Positions 1-7,191 of a DNA stretch of 11,812 nt are shown here, one piece after another. Made by a program: the position numbers and the translations under genes. This DNA is from Acidobacteriota bacterium (GTDB lineage: Bacteria > Acidobacteriota > UBA4820 > DSQY01). The stretch covers positions 1 through 11,812 of the forward strand of contig JAKAJA010000027.1 of NCBI GenBank assembly GCA_021814085.1. The letters run 5' to 3'. The notes beneath the pieces were generated by a model. It saw nothing but the letters and a program-made list of their open reading frames with translations. It did not search any database and was not told where the DNA came from. The stretch's first letter is position 1, and each line of letters begins with the position of its first letter.

Positions 1-1505
1 TGACCTATGCCACCGAACTCCTGGCCGCCAACTGCAACCGCGGGGAGGCCCTCCTCCAGCCCACCACCATGAGCACCGTCCGGCTGAGCCTGGACCGCTT
101 CCAGGAGATGGGTATCACGGGGGTCACCGTCGCCCTCCACTACCCCCTCTTCGATCCCGCCTTCCCCAGGCGCGAGGAGTATGAGGCCTTCTACCGGGCC
201 GTGGCCCTGGAGGTGCACAGCCGGGGCATGGTCCTGGACGTGGAGAACAACACGGTCTTCACGGGCACTCCCTTCTCTCCCATCCAGTGGGACTGGACGC
301 ACTATACCGTGGCCTCCCTGGCGGCGGCGCGGAACGCCATGGCGCAAGTCGTCCTCGACGAGGTGCAGCCCGACTACCTGGACGTGGGGACCGAGTCGGA
401 CACGGAGGCCAGCCTCACGGGGATCGTCTCCCTCAAGGATCCCCAAGTGTTCGCGACCTTCATCCACGGCATCGTGTCGGGCCTGAACAGGGGGAACACC
501 CGGCTCTGCGCTGGAATGGGGGCCTGGGACGACATGGAGCAGGGGAGGCTCTTGGCGCAAGACCCGGCCCTGGACGTCCTGGCATTTCACTTCTATCCCC
601 TCAACGCCGCGTCCCTCCAGAATGTCCTTCTCATGGGCGATCTGGCGCGCGCCAACGGGAAGCCTCTGATCCTGGACGAGACCTGGCTCTACAAGGAGCC
701 GCCATCGGGAGGGATCGTCTCGAGCACGGATCCCTACCGGCGCAACGCCTATTCGTTTTGGGCGGCCCTCGACCAGCAACACCTGAGGTGCATTACCAAG
801 CTCGTGCAGTCGGAAGGGGTGGTCTTCGCCTCGCCCTTCAACAGCACCTATTTCTTCGCCTATGTCCCGTACGATCCCTCCCTCGACGCCATGCCCTTCG
901 CCGATGCCATGGCGATCGTCACGCGGGCCGAGTCGGCGGCCCTCCATGCGGGCACGCGGACGTCCACGGGAGATTACTACGCGGCCCTCATCACCCGGTC
1001 GCCTGTCGAACTCTCCGCCGACTTCACCACCTCACCGGCTCTGCCCACGGATGCGGCGCCTGTTGTCTTCTCGGCCTCGGCCAGCGGTGGAACGGCGCCC
1101 TACACCTTCACCTGGGATTTGGACGGGGCGCCGGCGGCGGGAGAGACGGCGAGCAAGTCGTTCCCCGCCGGGGCTCACCAGGTGACTCTCACGGTCAAGG
1201 ATGCGGCGGGCGGCACGGCGCAAGAGAGCAAGACGATCACCGTGGTGGCGGCGCCCCGCATTGCTTCCGTGTCCAAACTGGCGAACCCGTTTCGTCTCAA
1301 GATCGCCGGGTCTAACTTTCAATCAGACTGCGCGGTCACCATCAACGGTGAGGCTGTGCCTCAGACCGACGGGAAGGGCAGCACCCTCGTCTATGCCAAG
1401 CAAGGCGGCGCCCTGAAGGCCATGCTCCCCAAGGGCGTGACGGTGCAAGTGGCCGTCGTGAATCCGGACGGGACGTCCTCGTCGCCTTTCCCCTTCACTC
1501 GGTGA
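1..1505 (+). CDS. Partial TIM-barrel glycoside-hydrolase-like protein with PKD and IPT/TIG-like tail
   Basis: The frame is open from base 3 with no stop before 1503, so the 5' end lies off the window. The ATG at 69 is internal: no convincing ribosome site precedes it and the coding pattern continues upstream. The N-terminal ~310 residues (after the ATG at 69) alternate strand and helix like a clan GH-A barrel. A Glu in YLDVGTESD (bases 393-395) and a Glu in PLILDETW (678-680) sit where the acid/base and nucleophile of GH-A enzymes would be, although the usual Asn before the first Glu is Thr here. Bases 1017-1253 encode a PKD-like domain (APYTFTWDLDG, HQVTLTVKD) and 1257-1502 an IPT/TIG-like domain ending in VVNPDGTSSSPFPFTR. 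It probably acts outside the cell on a polysaccharide. Substrate and GH family cannot be named; a non-catalytic barrel is possible. It is likely co-transcribed with the sulfatase 70 bp downstream. Confidence 0.75.
   Translation, partial: TYATELLAANCNRGEALLQPTTMSTVRLSLDRFQEMGITGVTVALHYPLFDPAFPRREEYEAFYRAVALEVHSRGMVLDVENNTVFTGTPFSPIQWDWTHYTVASLAAARNAMAQVVLDEVQPDYLDVGTESDTEASLTGIVSLKDPQVFATFIHGIVSGLNRGNTRLCAGMGAWDDMEQGRLLAQDPALDVLAFHFYPLNAASLQNVLLMGDLARANGKPLILDETWLYKEPPSGGIVSSTDPYRRNAYSFWAALDQQHLRCITKLVQSEGVVFASPFNSTYFFAYVPYDPSLDAMPFADAMAIVTRAESAALHAGTRTSTGDYYAALITRSPVELSADFTTSPALPTDAAPVVFSASASGGTAPYTFTWDLDGAPAAGETASKSFPAGAHQVTLTVKDAAGGTAQESKTITVVAAPRIASVSKLANPFRLKIAGSNFQSDCAVTINGEAVPQTDGKGSTLVYAKQGGALKAMLPKGVTVQVAVVNPDGTSSSPFPFTR
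1017..1502 (+). repeat. First copy of the PKD + IPT/TIG C-terminal module
   Basis: About 160 codons encode a PKD-like beta-sandwich followed by an IPT/TIG-like domain. The same pair in the same order ends the next gene (3175-3657). Shared words include ADFT/PDFT, TAPY-F-W, NPFRLKIAGSNF versus SPFRLKIAGTNF, LPKG/VPKG followed by VQ(V/I)-VVN-DG, and the final PF-(F/Y)T-R. Some similarity persists at DNA level, for example ACGGCGCCCTAC near 1092 and 3250. The resemblance points to duplication or module shuffling inside one genome. Confidence 0.75.
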
Positions 1506-1561
1506 GGTGCTCCTCTCCAAGGTCTCCGTAACCCTTTCCCGGCGTTTATTCGACAGCATTT

Positions 1562-1567
1562 GGGAGG
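1562..1567 (+). promoter_or_regulatory. Shine-Dalgarno site fixing the sulfatase start
   Basis: GGGAGG lies 8 bases before the ATG at 1576. The open frame extends back to a GTG at 1507, but that codon has no comparable site, and only the ATG at 1576 places a signal peptide at the N terminus. An ATG at 1569 is in another frame. Confidence 0.75.
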
Positions 1568-1575
1568 AATGGATT

Positions 1576-3660
1576 ATGTCTCCAAACCGAAGGTCCCTGA
1601 AGGGGTTGTCCTCGCTGGCCCTGCTGATGTCAATGGCGCTGCTGCCCGGCGTCCCATCCCTGGCTGGTGCTCCACCCGAATGTGGGCAGGCACTTCCAGC
1701 GGCCGCCACCGCGAAGCCCAACATCGTGTTCATCCTCACGGACGATCAGGACCTGCAGCTCGGGTCCCTGAACTACATGCCCAACCTGAAATCCCTCGTG
1801 GCCGATCAGGGGCTCACCTTTCAGAACGGCTACGTACCCCTTTCCCTATGCTGTCCCTCACGAACCACCATCCTGCGGGGACAGTTCCCTCACAACCACC
1901 AGATCGAGGGCAACTCGCCGCCCCTCGGCGGGTTCGAGAAAGCCTACTCGCTCAACGTGGAGTCGGCCACGGCGGCCACGGCCCTTCACGGCGCCGGATA
2001 CAGAACGGTCCTTTTGGGCAAGTACCTGAACGGCTATCCTGACACGGCACCGGCGAACTACATCCCGCCCGGCTGGGACGAGTGGTACAGCCCTTCCGCG
2101 GGGAACCCCTACAGCGAATATAACTACACCCTCAACGAGAACGGCACGCCGGTGAGCTACGGCAGCACGCCCACCGACTACATGGTGGACGTCCTCTCCG
2201 CGAAGGCTCAGGACTTCATCCGCAGAACCGTGGCCGCTGGTCCCCAGCCCTTCTTCATTTATCTTGCCACCTACGCGCCACACCAGCCCGCCACGCCCGC
2301 GCCGCGGCACGCGAGCCTCTTTCCCACCGTCCAGGCGCCCAGGCTCCCCTCCTTCAACGAGGCGGACGTCTCGGACAAGCCCGCCTACATTCAGGCCATG
2401 CCCCTCCTTACCGCCCAGCAGATCGCGCAGGTGGACGAACTGTACCGCCAGCGCATACGGTCCCTCCAGTCCGTGGACGAGGCCATCGCCGCCCTCGTCT
2501 CGACCCTCCAGTCCGTGGGGCAGCTGGACAACACCTACATCTTCTTCACCTCCGACAATGCCTTTCACCTGGGCGAGAAGAGGATGAGCGCGGGCAAGTA
2601 CACGCCCTACGAGACGGACATTCGGGTTCCCTTCATGGTCCGCGGACCGGGCGTGCCTAAGGGCGGGACCATGGCGCACATGACGACGGAAGTGGACCTG
2701 GCGGCGACGTGGGCTGAGATCGCTGGGGCGAGCCTCCCCGAAGTGACAGACGGGCGGTCCCTCGTTCCCCTGCTCGGGGCCAATCCGCCCGCGGGTAGCT
2801 CCTGGCGCCAGGCGGTCCTGCTGGAGCAGTTCGTCTCGGGCAACCCGCTGGCCGATCCCGGCTTCGCGCGCCTGTGGAGCCAGGGAACCTACAGCGGCAT
2901 CTTGGAGCCCCCCGACCCGCAAGACATCGCGGAGGCCGCCAAGCCGTGGCCAGCGCACTTCGGCTACACCACGGGGACCTACAAGTACGTGGAGTACGAC
3001 ACGGGGGAGAAAGAGCTCTACATACTCCCCAACGATCCGGACGAAGTGAGCAACAAAGCCGCTTTGGCCAACCCCGTGGTGATGAACACGTGTTCCCTCT
3101 ACCTCTCGGCCCTCAAGGCATGCGCCGGTGACGGGTGCAGGAGCGCGGAATCCATTGCCCCGCCGCCCCTTGTGGCGCCCGACTTCACCTACGCTCCCTC
3201 GCAGCCCACCGACGTCAGCCCCGTCCTCTTCACCGCCTCAGCCGTGGGTACGGCGCCCTACGCCTTCGCCTGGACCCTGCCGGGCCTGTCGATCACCGGC
3301 ACGACGGCGACGGTCCAGCTGCCGCCCGGTGACCAGATGGTCACCCTGGACGTTCAGGACGGCATCGGCGCGCGGAACGGCGTGAGCAAGATCGTGCACG
3401 TGGCGCCCACCGTCTTCATAAACGGCGTGACGCCGGCCACGAGTCCCTTCCGGCTCAAGATCGCGGGCACCAACTTCAAGCCCGGGTGCAAGATCACCCT
3501 CGGCGGCTGGCCTGTGTCCCAGGTCGCCTTCAAGAGCTCGGGGCAGGTGAACGCCGTCGGCAGCGAGGTGAAGGCCCACGTCCCAAAAGGTCAGGCCGTC
3601 CAAATTGTGGTGATCAATTCCGACGGGTCCCAGAACCTGCCTTTCACCTACACGCGCTGA
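1576..3660 (+). CDS. Secreted Cys-type sulfatase, N-acetylglucosamine-6-sulfatase-like, with PKD + IPT/TIG tail
   Basis: The product is 694 residues from the ATG at 1576. Residues 1-32 form a signal peptide (basic start, hydrophobic core, SLAGA before the mature part). An RR pair at 5-6 leaves Tat export open, but the motif is not canonical. The sulfatase domain covers about 48-520. It has TDDQD (metal-binding Asp56/57), the CxPSR motif at 92-96 with Cys92 as the expected formylglycine, LLGKYLNGY with Lys149, APHQP with His235, and FFTSDNAFHLG (Asp327/Asn328), where the usual Gly after SDN is Ala. YKYVEYDTGEKELY near 470 is the typical C-terminal subdomain. The order and wording of motifs match human GNS-like 6-sulfatases (S1 sulfatases, possibly S1_11). 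PKD (534-611) and IPT/TIG (612-694) domains follow. The role is removal of sulfate esters from an extracellular glycan. Activity needs a formylglycine-generating enzyme, which is not encoded here. Exact substrate is inferred. Confidence 0.92.
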   Translation: MSPNRRSLKGLSSLALLMSMALLPGVPSLAGAPPECGQALPAAATAKPNIVFILTDDQDLQLGSLNYMPNLKSLVADQGLTFQNGYVPLSLCCPSRTTILRGQFPHNHQIEGNSPPLGGFEKAYSLNVESATAATALHGAGYRTVLLGKYLNGYPDTAPANYIPPGWDEWYSPSAGNPYSEYNYTLNENGTPVSYGSTPTDYMVDVLSAKAQDFIRRTVAAGPQPFFIYLATYAPHQPATPAPRHASLFPTVQAPRLPSFNEADVSDKPAYIQAMPLLTAQQIAQVDELYRQRIRSLQSVDEAIAALVSTLQSVGQLDNTYIFFTSDNAFHLGEKRMSAGKYTPYETDIRVPFMVRGPGVPKGGTMAHMTTEVDLAATWAEIAGASLPEVTDGRSLVPLLGANPPAGSSWRQAVLLEQFVSGNPLADPGFARLWSQGTYSGILEPPDPQDIAEAAKPWPAHFGYTTGTYKYVEYDTGEKELYILPNDPDEVSNKAALANPVVMNTCSLYLSALKACAGDGCRSAESIAPPPLVAPDFTYAPSQPTDVSPVLFTASAVGTAPYAFAWTLPGLSITGTTATVQLPPGDQMVTLDVQDGIGARNGVSKIVHVAPTVFINGVTPATSPFRLKIAGTNFKPGCKITLGGWPVSQVAFKSSGQVNAVGSEVKAHVPKGQAVQIVVINSDGSQNLPFTYTR
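3175..3657 (+). repeat. Second copy of the PKD + IPT/TIG C-terminal module
   Basis: This is the tail of the sulfatase, matching 1017-1502 in domain order, length and key words (APYAFAWTLPG, SPFRLKIAGTNF, VPKG, VVINSDGS, PFTYTR). It starts directly after the sulfatase C-terminal subdomain and a short Pro-rich linker (APPPLVAPD). It may mediate glycan binding or surface retention; the sequence does not distinguish these. Confidence 0.75.
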
Positions 3661-3668
3661 AGTGGCGC

Positions 3669-3681
3669 AGGGTTCAACCCT
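3669..3681. repeat. 13-bp palindrome at the convergent gene junction
   Basis: AGGGTT-C-AACCCT is a perfect 6-1-6 inverted repeat overlapping the kdpE stop codon (3674-3676), 9 bases after the sulfatase stop. As RNA it could form at best a 5-bp stem with a 3-base loop, and no U-run follows on either strand, so it is a poor terminator. No other terminator is visible between the two converging genes. Confidence 0.4.
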
Positions 3682-4372
3682 CTACGGCGAGGCGGTAGCC
3701 CACCCCGGGTTCCGTGCGCAGGTAGCGCGGGTTCGCCGTGTCGGCCTCCAGCTTACGGCGGAGCTGGGCCATGTAGACCCGGAGGTAGTGAGCTTCAAAC
3801 CCGTACTCTGGGCCCCAGCCCGCGTTCAGGAGCTGCCGGTGGGTGAGGACCTTGCCCGCGTGCTTCACGAGGGTGGCCAGCAGGCGGAATTCGATGGGGG
3901 TAAGGTGGACCTCCTCGCCCGAGACAGTAACGACCCGGGCGGCCAGGTCCACCTTGAGATCGCCCGTCGTGAAAATGGGATCTTGGGGGGCGGTGGCTCT
4001 GAGGGCGTGCCTCAGGGCGACGCGGATCCGGGCCAGGAGTTCGTCGGCGCCGAAGGGCTTGGTCAGGTAGTCGTCGGCTCCCGCATCCAGAGCTTCCACC
4101 TTGGCCTTCTCCACGTCCCTCGCGGTGAGGACGATGACGGGCACGCTGCTCCACTCCCGCAGCTCCTTCAGGACCTCCATGCCGTCTCTGTCGGGCAGGC
4201 CCAGATCGAGGACGACGAGGTCCGGGCGATCCGAAGCGGCGTGCTTCAGGCCGTCTTCCCCACAGGCGGCTTCGCCGATGCGGTAGCCGTTGCTGGACAG
4301 GGTGACCCGGAGGAAACGCCGGATGCCCGGCTCGTCTTCGATGAGGAGGATGAGTTGCTCCGTGGGGGTCAT
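3674..4372 (-). CDS. kdpE: KdpE response regulator, OmpR/PhoB family
   Basis: The product is 232 residues. The receiver domain (about 6-120) has the acidic pocket Glu12/Asp13, the phospho-acceptor Asp56 in DLVVLDLGLPD, Thr83 (VLTAR) and Lys105 (YLTKPF). A winged-helix DNA-binding domain (about 130-228) shows the OmpR signature HLTPIEFRLLATL and the C-terminal hairpin YLRTEPGVGYRL. Length is close to E. coli KdpE. The start ATG overlaps the kdpD stop by four bases (ATGA), indicating translational coupling and a stoichiometric kinase/regulator pair. When phosphorylated by KdpD it should activate the kdp promoter and, by inference, the internal site at 9480-9502. It is the last gene of the - strand operon. 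Confidence 0.97.
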   Translation of the reverse strand: MTPTEQLILLIEDEPGIRRFLRVTLSSNGYRIGEAACGEDGLKHAASDRPDLVVLDLGLPDRDGMEVLKELREWSSVPVIVLTARDVEKAKVEALDAGADDYLTKPFGADELLARIRVALRHALRATAPQDPIFTTGDLKVDLAARVVTVSGEEVHLTPIEFRLLATLVKHAGKVLTHRQLLNAGWGPEYGFEAHYLRVYMAQLRRKLEADTANPRYLRTEPGVGYRLAVEG

Positions 4373-7071
4373 GTCCCGTCTCCCATGCTATCGGCCGAAC
4401 CGGTCTCTGGCGCTGGCGTTCGGGGCGGAGTACCCGAGGGAATGGCGAGGATGAAGGAGGCACCCCCGCCCGCGCGGTTCTCCGCACGGATGGTTCCGCC
4501 GTGGGCCTCCAGGATGGCGCGGCAGATGGCGAGGCCGAGGCCCGCCCCTTCCGCGTGCGCCGAGGCCCTGTAGAACTTATCGAAGAGCCGTTCTTCCTCT
4601 CCCGTGGGGAGCCCCGGCCCGCGATCCTCCACGCGGATGCTCACGATTTCTGGGAGTTGCTCCACGTTGATATCCAGGGGCGTCCCCTCTGGGGTGTGGC
4701 GTGCCACGTTCTCCAGGAGGTTGATGAAGACTTGTTCCATCAGCCGCCCATCGATGAACACCATGGGTAGCGAGTCGGGGAGCTTCACCTGGATGCTCCT
4801 ATTCGCCAGCTTGGCGCGTGTCCTCTCGAGGGCCGCGCCCACCACTTCCTCGAGGGGTTGCCACTCCCGGTTCGGTGTGAGGGTGCCCGACTCCAGGCGG
4901 GTCATATCCAGGAGGTTTGCCACGTAATGGCTCAGGCGCAGGGATTCGTCGTAGATGGACTGTGCCAGTTCGCGTGTTCCGCCCTGGTCCAGACAGCCCG
5001 CGGCAAGGGTGCTGGAGGCGCCAACAATGGAGGCGAGGGGTGTCCTGAAATCATGGGAGACACTGCTCAGTAGAGTGCTGCGCAGGCGCTCCGATTCGGC
5101 TGTCACCTCCGCCCGCCGGGCCCGTTCAGCGAGAACCGCCCGCTGGAGGGCCAAGGCCGCCTGGCCCACCACCGCCTCCATTCGGTGGAGGCGCTCGGAG
5201 GCTCCCTCGCTGGGGTCCTCTTGGAACCGGATGCCCGCCACGCCGAGGATTTCCTCCGACGCCTCGATGGGGAGGTACATGGCGTCGCTCCCCGGGAGGG
5301 TATCGGTGTCGAGCCCGGCGGCCTGTCGGTGCTCGAAAACCCACCGTGCCACGCTGGCCTCGCTCGTGCGCGTGGCGAAGGAGGCGTCCACCTCGGCCGT
5401 CACCTGAAGGTCACCCAGCCCGTCCGGAAGGAAGACGGCCGATTGCGCCCCGTAATGGTCGTAGAGGTGCTGGACAGTAGCGCGGGCCACGGCCCCGGGG
5501 TCTCTTCCACGGGCCAGGTCTTGCGTCAGATCCACCATGGACTGGCTCCTGCGCTGCGCTTCCCTCGCCCGCTCCGCCTCCAGTCGCACGCGGGAGGCGA
5601 GGTTGCTCGTGAGGAGGGCCACGGCGAGCATGACCGCGAAGGTGATGAGGTATTGGGAGTCCCTCACCGCGAAGGTCAGGTAGGGGGGAATGAAGAAGAA
5701 ATCGAAGATGGCCACGCTCACGACGGAGGCGAGGACCGAAGGTCCCCTCCCGAACCGGGTGGCCGCGAGGGCCACGCCGAGGAGGTAGACCATGGCCAGG
5801 TTGACGGGCTCCACGAAGGTCCTGAGCAGGGCCGAGACGAGGGTGGCCACGGCCACGACCGCGAGGGCCAGCAGATAGGGCTCGAACCGCCCAGGCCTCT
5901 TTCTGGCCTTGCGGGCGCGGGCGAGACGCTCCTCGGGCGTCCCGCCGATGATGTACACGTCGATCCTCCCACTGAGGCCGATAAGGTGGTCCACGAAAGA
6001 GGAGCGGGGGAGCCTCCACCAGGGGTTCGCCGGGGGCTTGCCCAGGACGATCTTGCTCACGTTGCGGGATCGCGCGAAGGCCAGGATTTCGTCGGCCGTG
6101 TCCGATCCGGACAGGGTCACGGCTTTGCCCCCGAGTTGTTCGGCGAGGCGGAGGGTGCGCTCCACCTGGTCCCGCTCCGACGGAGGGAGGTGGCCGTGGG
6201 CCGGCGTCTCGACGTAAACCGCGAACCACTCCGCCTTGAGGCGAGTGGCCATGGTCCGGGCCGCCCGCACGAGGTGCTGTCCGTAGGGGCTGGGGCCCAG
6301 GCAGACGAGTACCCGCTCTACCGTAGGCCACGTTTCGCCCACGGCGTGGTCTCTCCGGTAACGCTGCATCTGTACGTCCACACGGTCCGCGGTGCCGCGC
6401 AGGGCCAGCTCTCGCAGGGCTATGAGGTTCCCCGGACGGAAGAAGTTTTCGAGGGCCTGCTCGGCCAGCTGGGGGAAGTAGACCCTCCCCTCCTTGAGTC
6501 TCTTGATGAGGTCGTCCGCGGGGAGGTCCACGAGCTCCACCTCGTCCGCCTCCTCGAAGACCGAGTCGGGGACGCGCTCGGAGACGGTGACCCCCGTGAT
6601 CTGGGCCACCACGTCGTTGAGGCTCTCCAGGTGTTGGACGTTGAGGGTGGTCCAGACGCTGATCCCCGCGCTCAGGAGTTCGCGCACGTCCTGCCACCGC
6701 TTGGCGTGCCGGGAGCCGGGGGCGTTGGTGTGGGCGAGTTCGTCCACGAGAATGAGGGCGGGCCGTCGCTCCAGGGCGGCGTCGAGGTCGAACTCGCGGA
6801 GGTCTTTTCCGCGGTAGCTGAGGATACGGGGCGGGAGGAGCTCCTGGCCCTCCAGGAGGAATTCGGTCTCCTTCCTCCCGTGGGTCTCGGCCCAGCCCAC
6901 GACCACGTCCTGCCCCTCGGCTTTGAGGGCGCGGGCGGTTTCCAGCATGGCGTAGGTTTTCCCCACGCCGGGCGCGGCGCCGAAGAAGACTTTCAGTCGC
7001 CCCCGGCGGCGCTCCTCATCCTCGCGGTTCGCCCGCGCCAGAAGCTCCTCGGGATCGGGTCGACGTTCCAT
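4369..7071 (-). CDS. kdpD: KdpD osmosensitive K+ channel-type sensor histidine kinase
   Basis: The product is 900 residues, the usual full length. In order: the N-terminal KdpD domain (about 20-230) with Walker A GAAPGVGKT at 31-39, and ILVDELAHTNAPGSRHAKRW at 107-126 as the Walker B region; a universal-stress-protein domain (about 250-375); four closely packed membrane segments of the DUF4118 type (about 398-490); a GAF-like domain (about 505-645); HisKA with phospho-acceptor His673 in SVSHDFRTPLAS; and a HATPase_c domain with N-box Asn787, VEDRGPGLP near 814-822 and GAGLGLAI near 842-849. It senses low K+ or osmotic stress at the inner membrane and phosphorylates KdpE. The ATG at 7071 has GAGG 7 bases upstream. 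It lies 120 bp after the KimA-like gene and overlaps kdpE by four bases. All catalytic motifs appear intact. Confidence 0.98.
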   Translation of the reverse strand: MERRPDPEELLARANREDEERRRGRLKVFFGAAPGVGKTYAMLETARALKAEGQDVVVGWAETHGRKETEFLLEGQELLPPRILSYRGKDLREFDLDAALERRPALILVDELAHTNAPGSRHAKRWQDVRELLSAGISVWTTLNVQHLESLNDVVAQITGVTVSERVPDSVFEEADEVELVDLPADDLIKRLKEGRVYFPQLAEQALENFFRPGNLIALRELALRGTADRVDVQMQRYRRDHAVGETWPTVERVLVCLGPSPYGQHLVRAARTMATRLKAEWFAVYVETPAHGHLPPSERDQVERTLRLAEQLGGKAVTLSGSDTADEILAFARSRNVSKIVLGKPPANPWWRLPRSSFVDHLIGLSGRIDVYIIGGTPEERLARARKARKRPGRFEPYLLALAVVAVATLVSALLRTFVEPVNLAMVYLLGVALAATRFGRGPSVLASVVSVAIFDFFFIPPYLTFAVRDSQYLITFAVMLAVALLTSNLASRVRLEAERAREAQRRSQSMVDLTQDLARGRDPGAVARATVQHLYDHYGAQSAVFLPDGLGDLQVTAEVDASFATRTSEASVARWVFEHRQAAGLDTDTLPGSDAMYLPIEASEEILGVAGIRFQEDPSEGASERLHRMEAVVGQAALALQRAVLAERARRAEVTAESERLRSTLLSSVSHDFRTPLASIVGASSTLAAGCLDQGGTRELAQSIYDESLRLSHYVANLLDMTRLESGTLTPNREWQPLEEVVGAALERTRAKLANRSIQVKLPDSLPMVFIDGRLMEQVFINLLENVARHTPEGTPLDINVEQLPEIVSIRVEDRGPGLPTGEEERLFDKFYRASAHAEGAGLGLAICRAILEAHGGTIRAENRAGGGASFILAIPSGTPPRTPAPETGSADSMGDGT

Positions 7072-7080
7072 GGGAATACC

Positions 7081-7140
7081 TCAACGGCCCACGAGCCTGC
7101 AGAGGGGTCTAATCCATTTGATTATGTCACATCGACCCAT
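7081..7140 (-). CDS. Possible 19-codon leader peptide before kdpD
   Basis: A short frame (MGRCDIIKWIRPLCRLVGR) lies in the 120-bp gap between the KimA-like gene and kdpD. Its TGA (7083-7081) overlaps the GAGG ribosome site of kdpD (7082-7079), an arrangement that could couple translation. Its own upstream site (GAAGAG) is weak and a frame this short can occur by chance. No family is recognised. Confidence 0.15.
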   Translation of the reverse strand: MGRCDIIKWIRPLCRLVGR

Positions 7141-7146
7141 GAAGGC

Positions 7147-7159
7147 GCTCTTCAAGAGC
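7147..7159. repeat. 13-bp palindrome between the KimA-like gene and kdpD
   Basis: GCTCTT-C-AAGAGC is a perfect 6-1-6 inverted repeat. It shares the central TTCAA with the palindrome at 3669-3681. The one-base centre suits a DNA-binding dimer better than a stable RNA hairpin. It could equally be chance; no function is assigned. Confidence 0.35.
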
Positions 7160-7191
7160 ATTCCTTGCCGGCCTTCCCCTCTAGCGGGGTG

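Noticed and set aside
1507..1575. GTG at 1507 as the sulfatase start.
   Set aside because: It would put 23 extra polar residues before the signal peptide and lacks a ribosome site, while GGGAGG sits 8 bases before the ATG at 1576.
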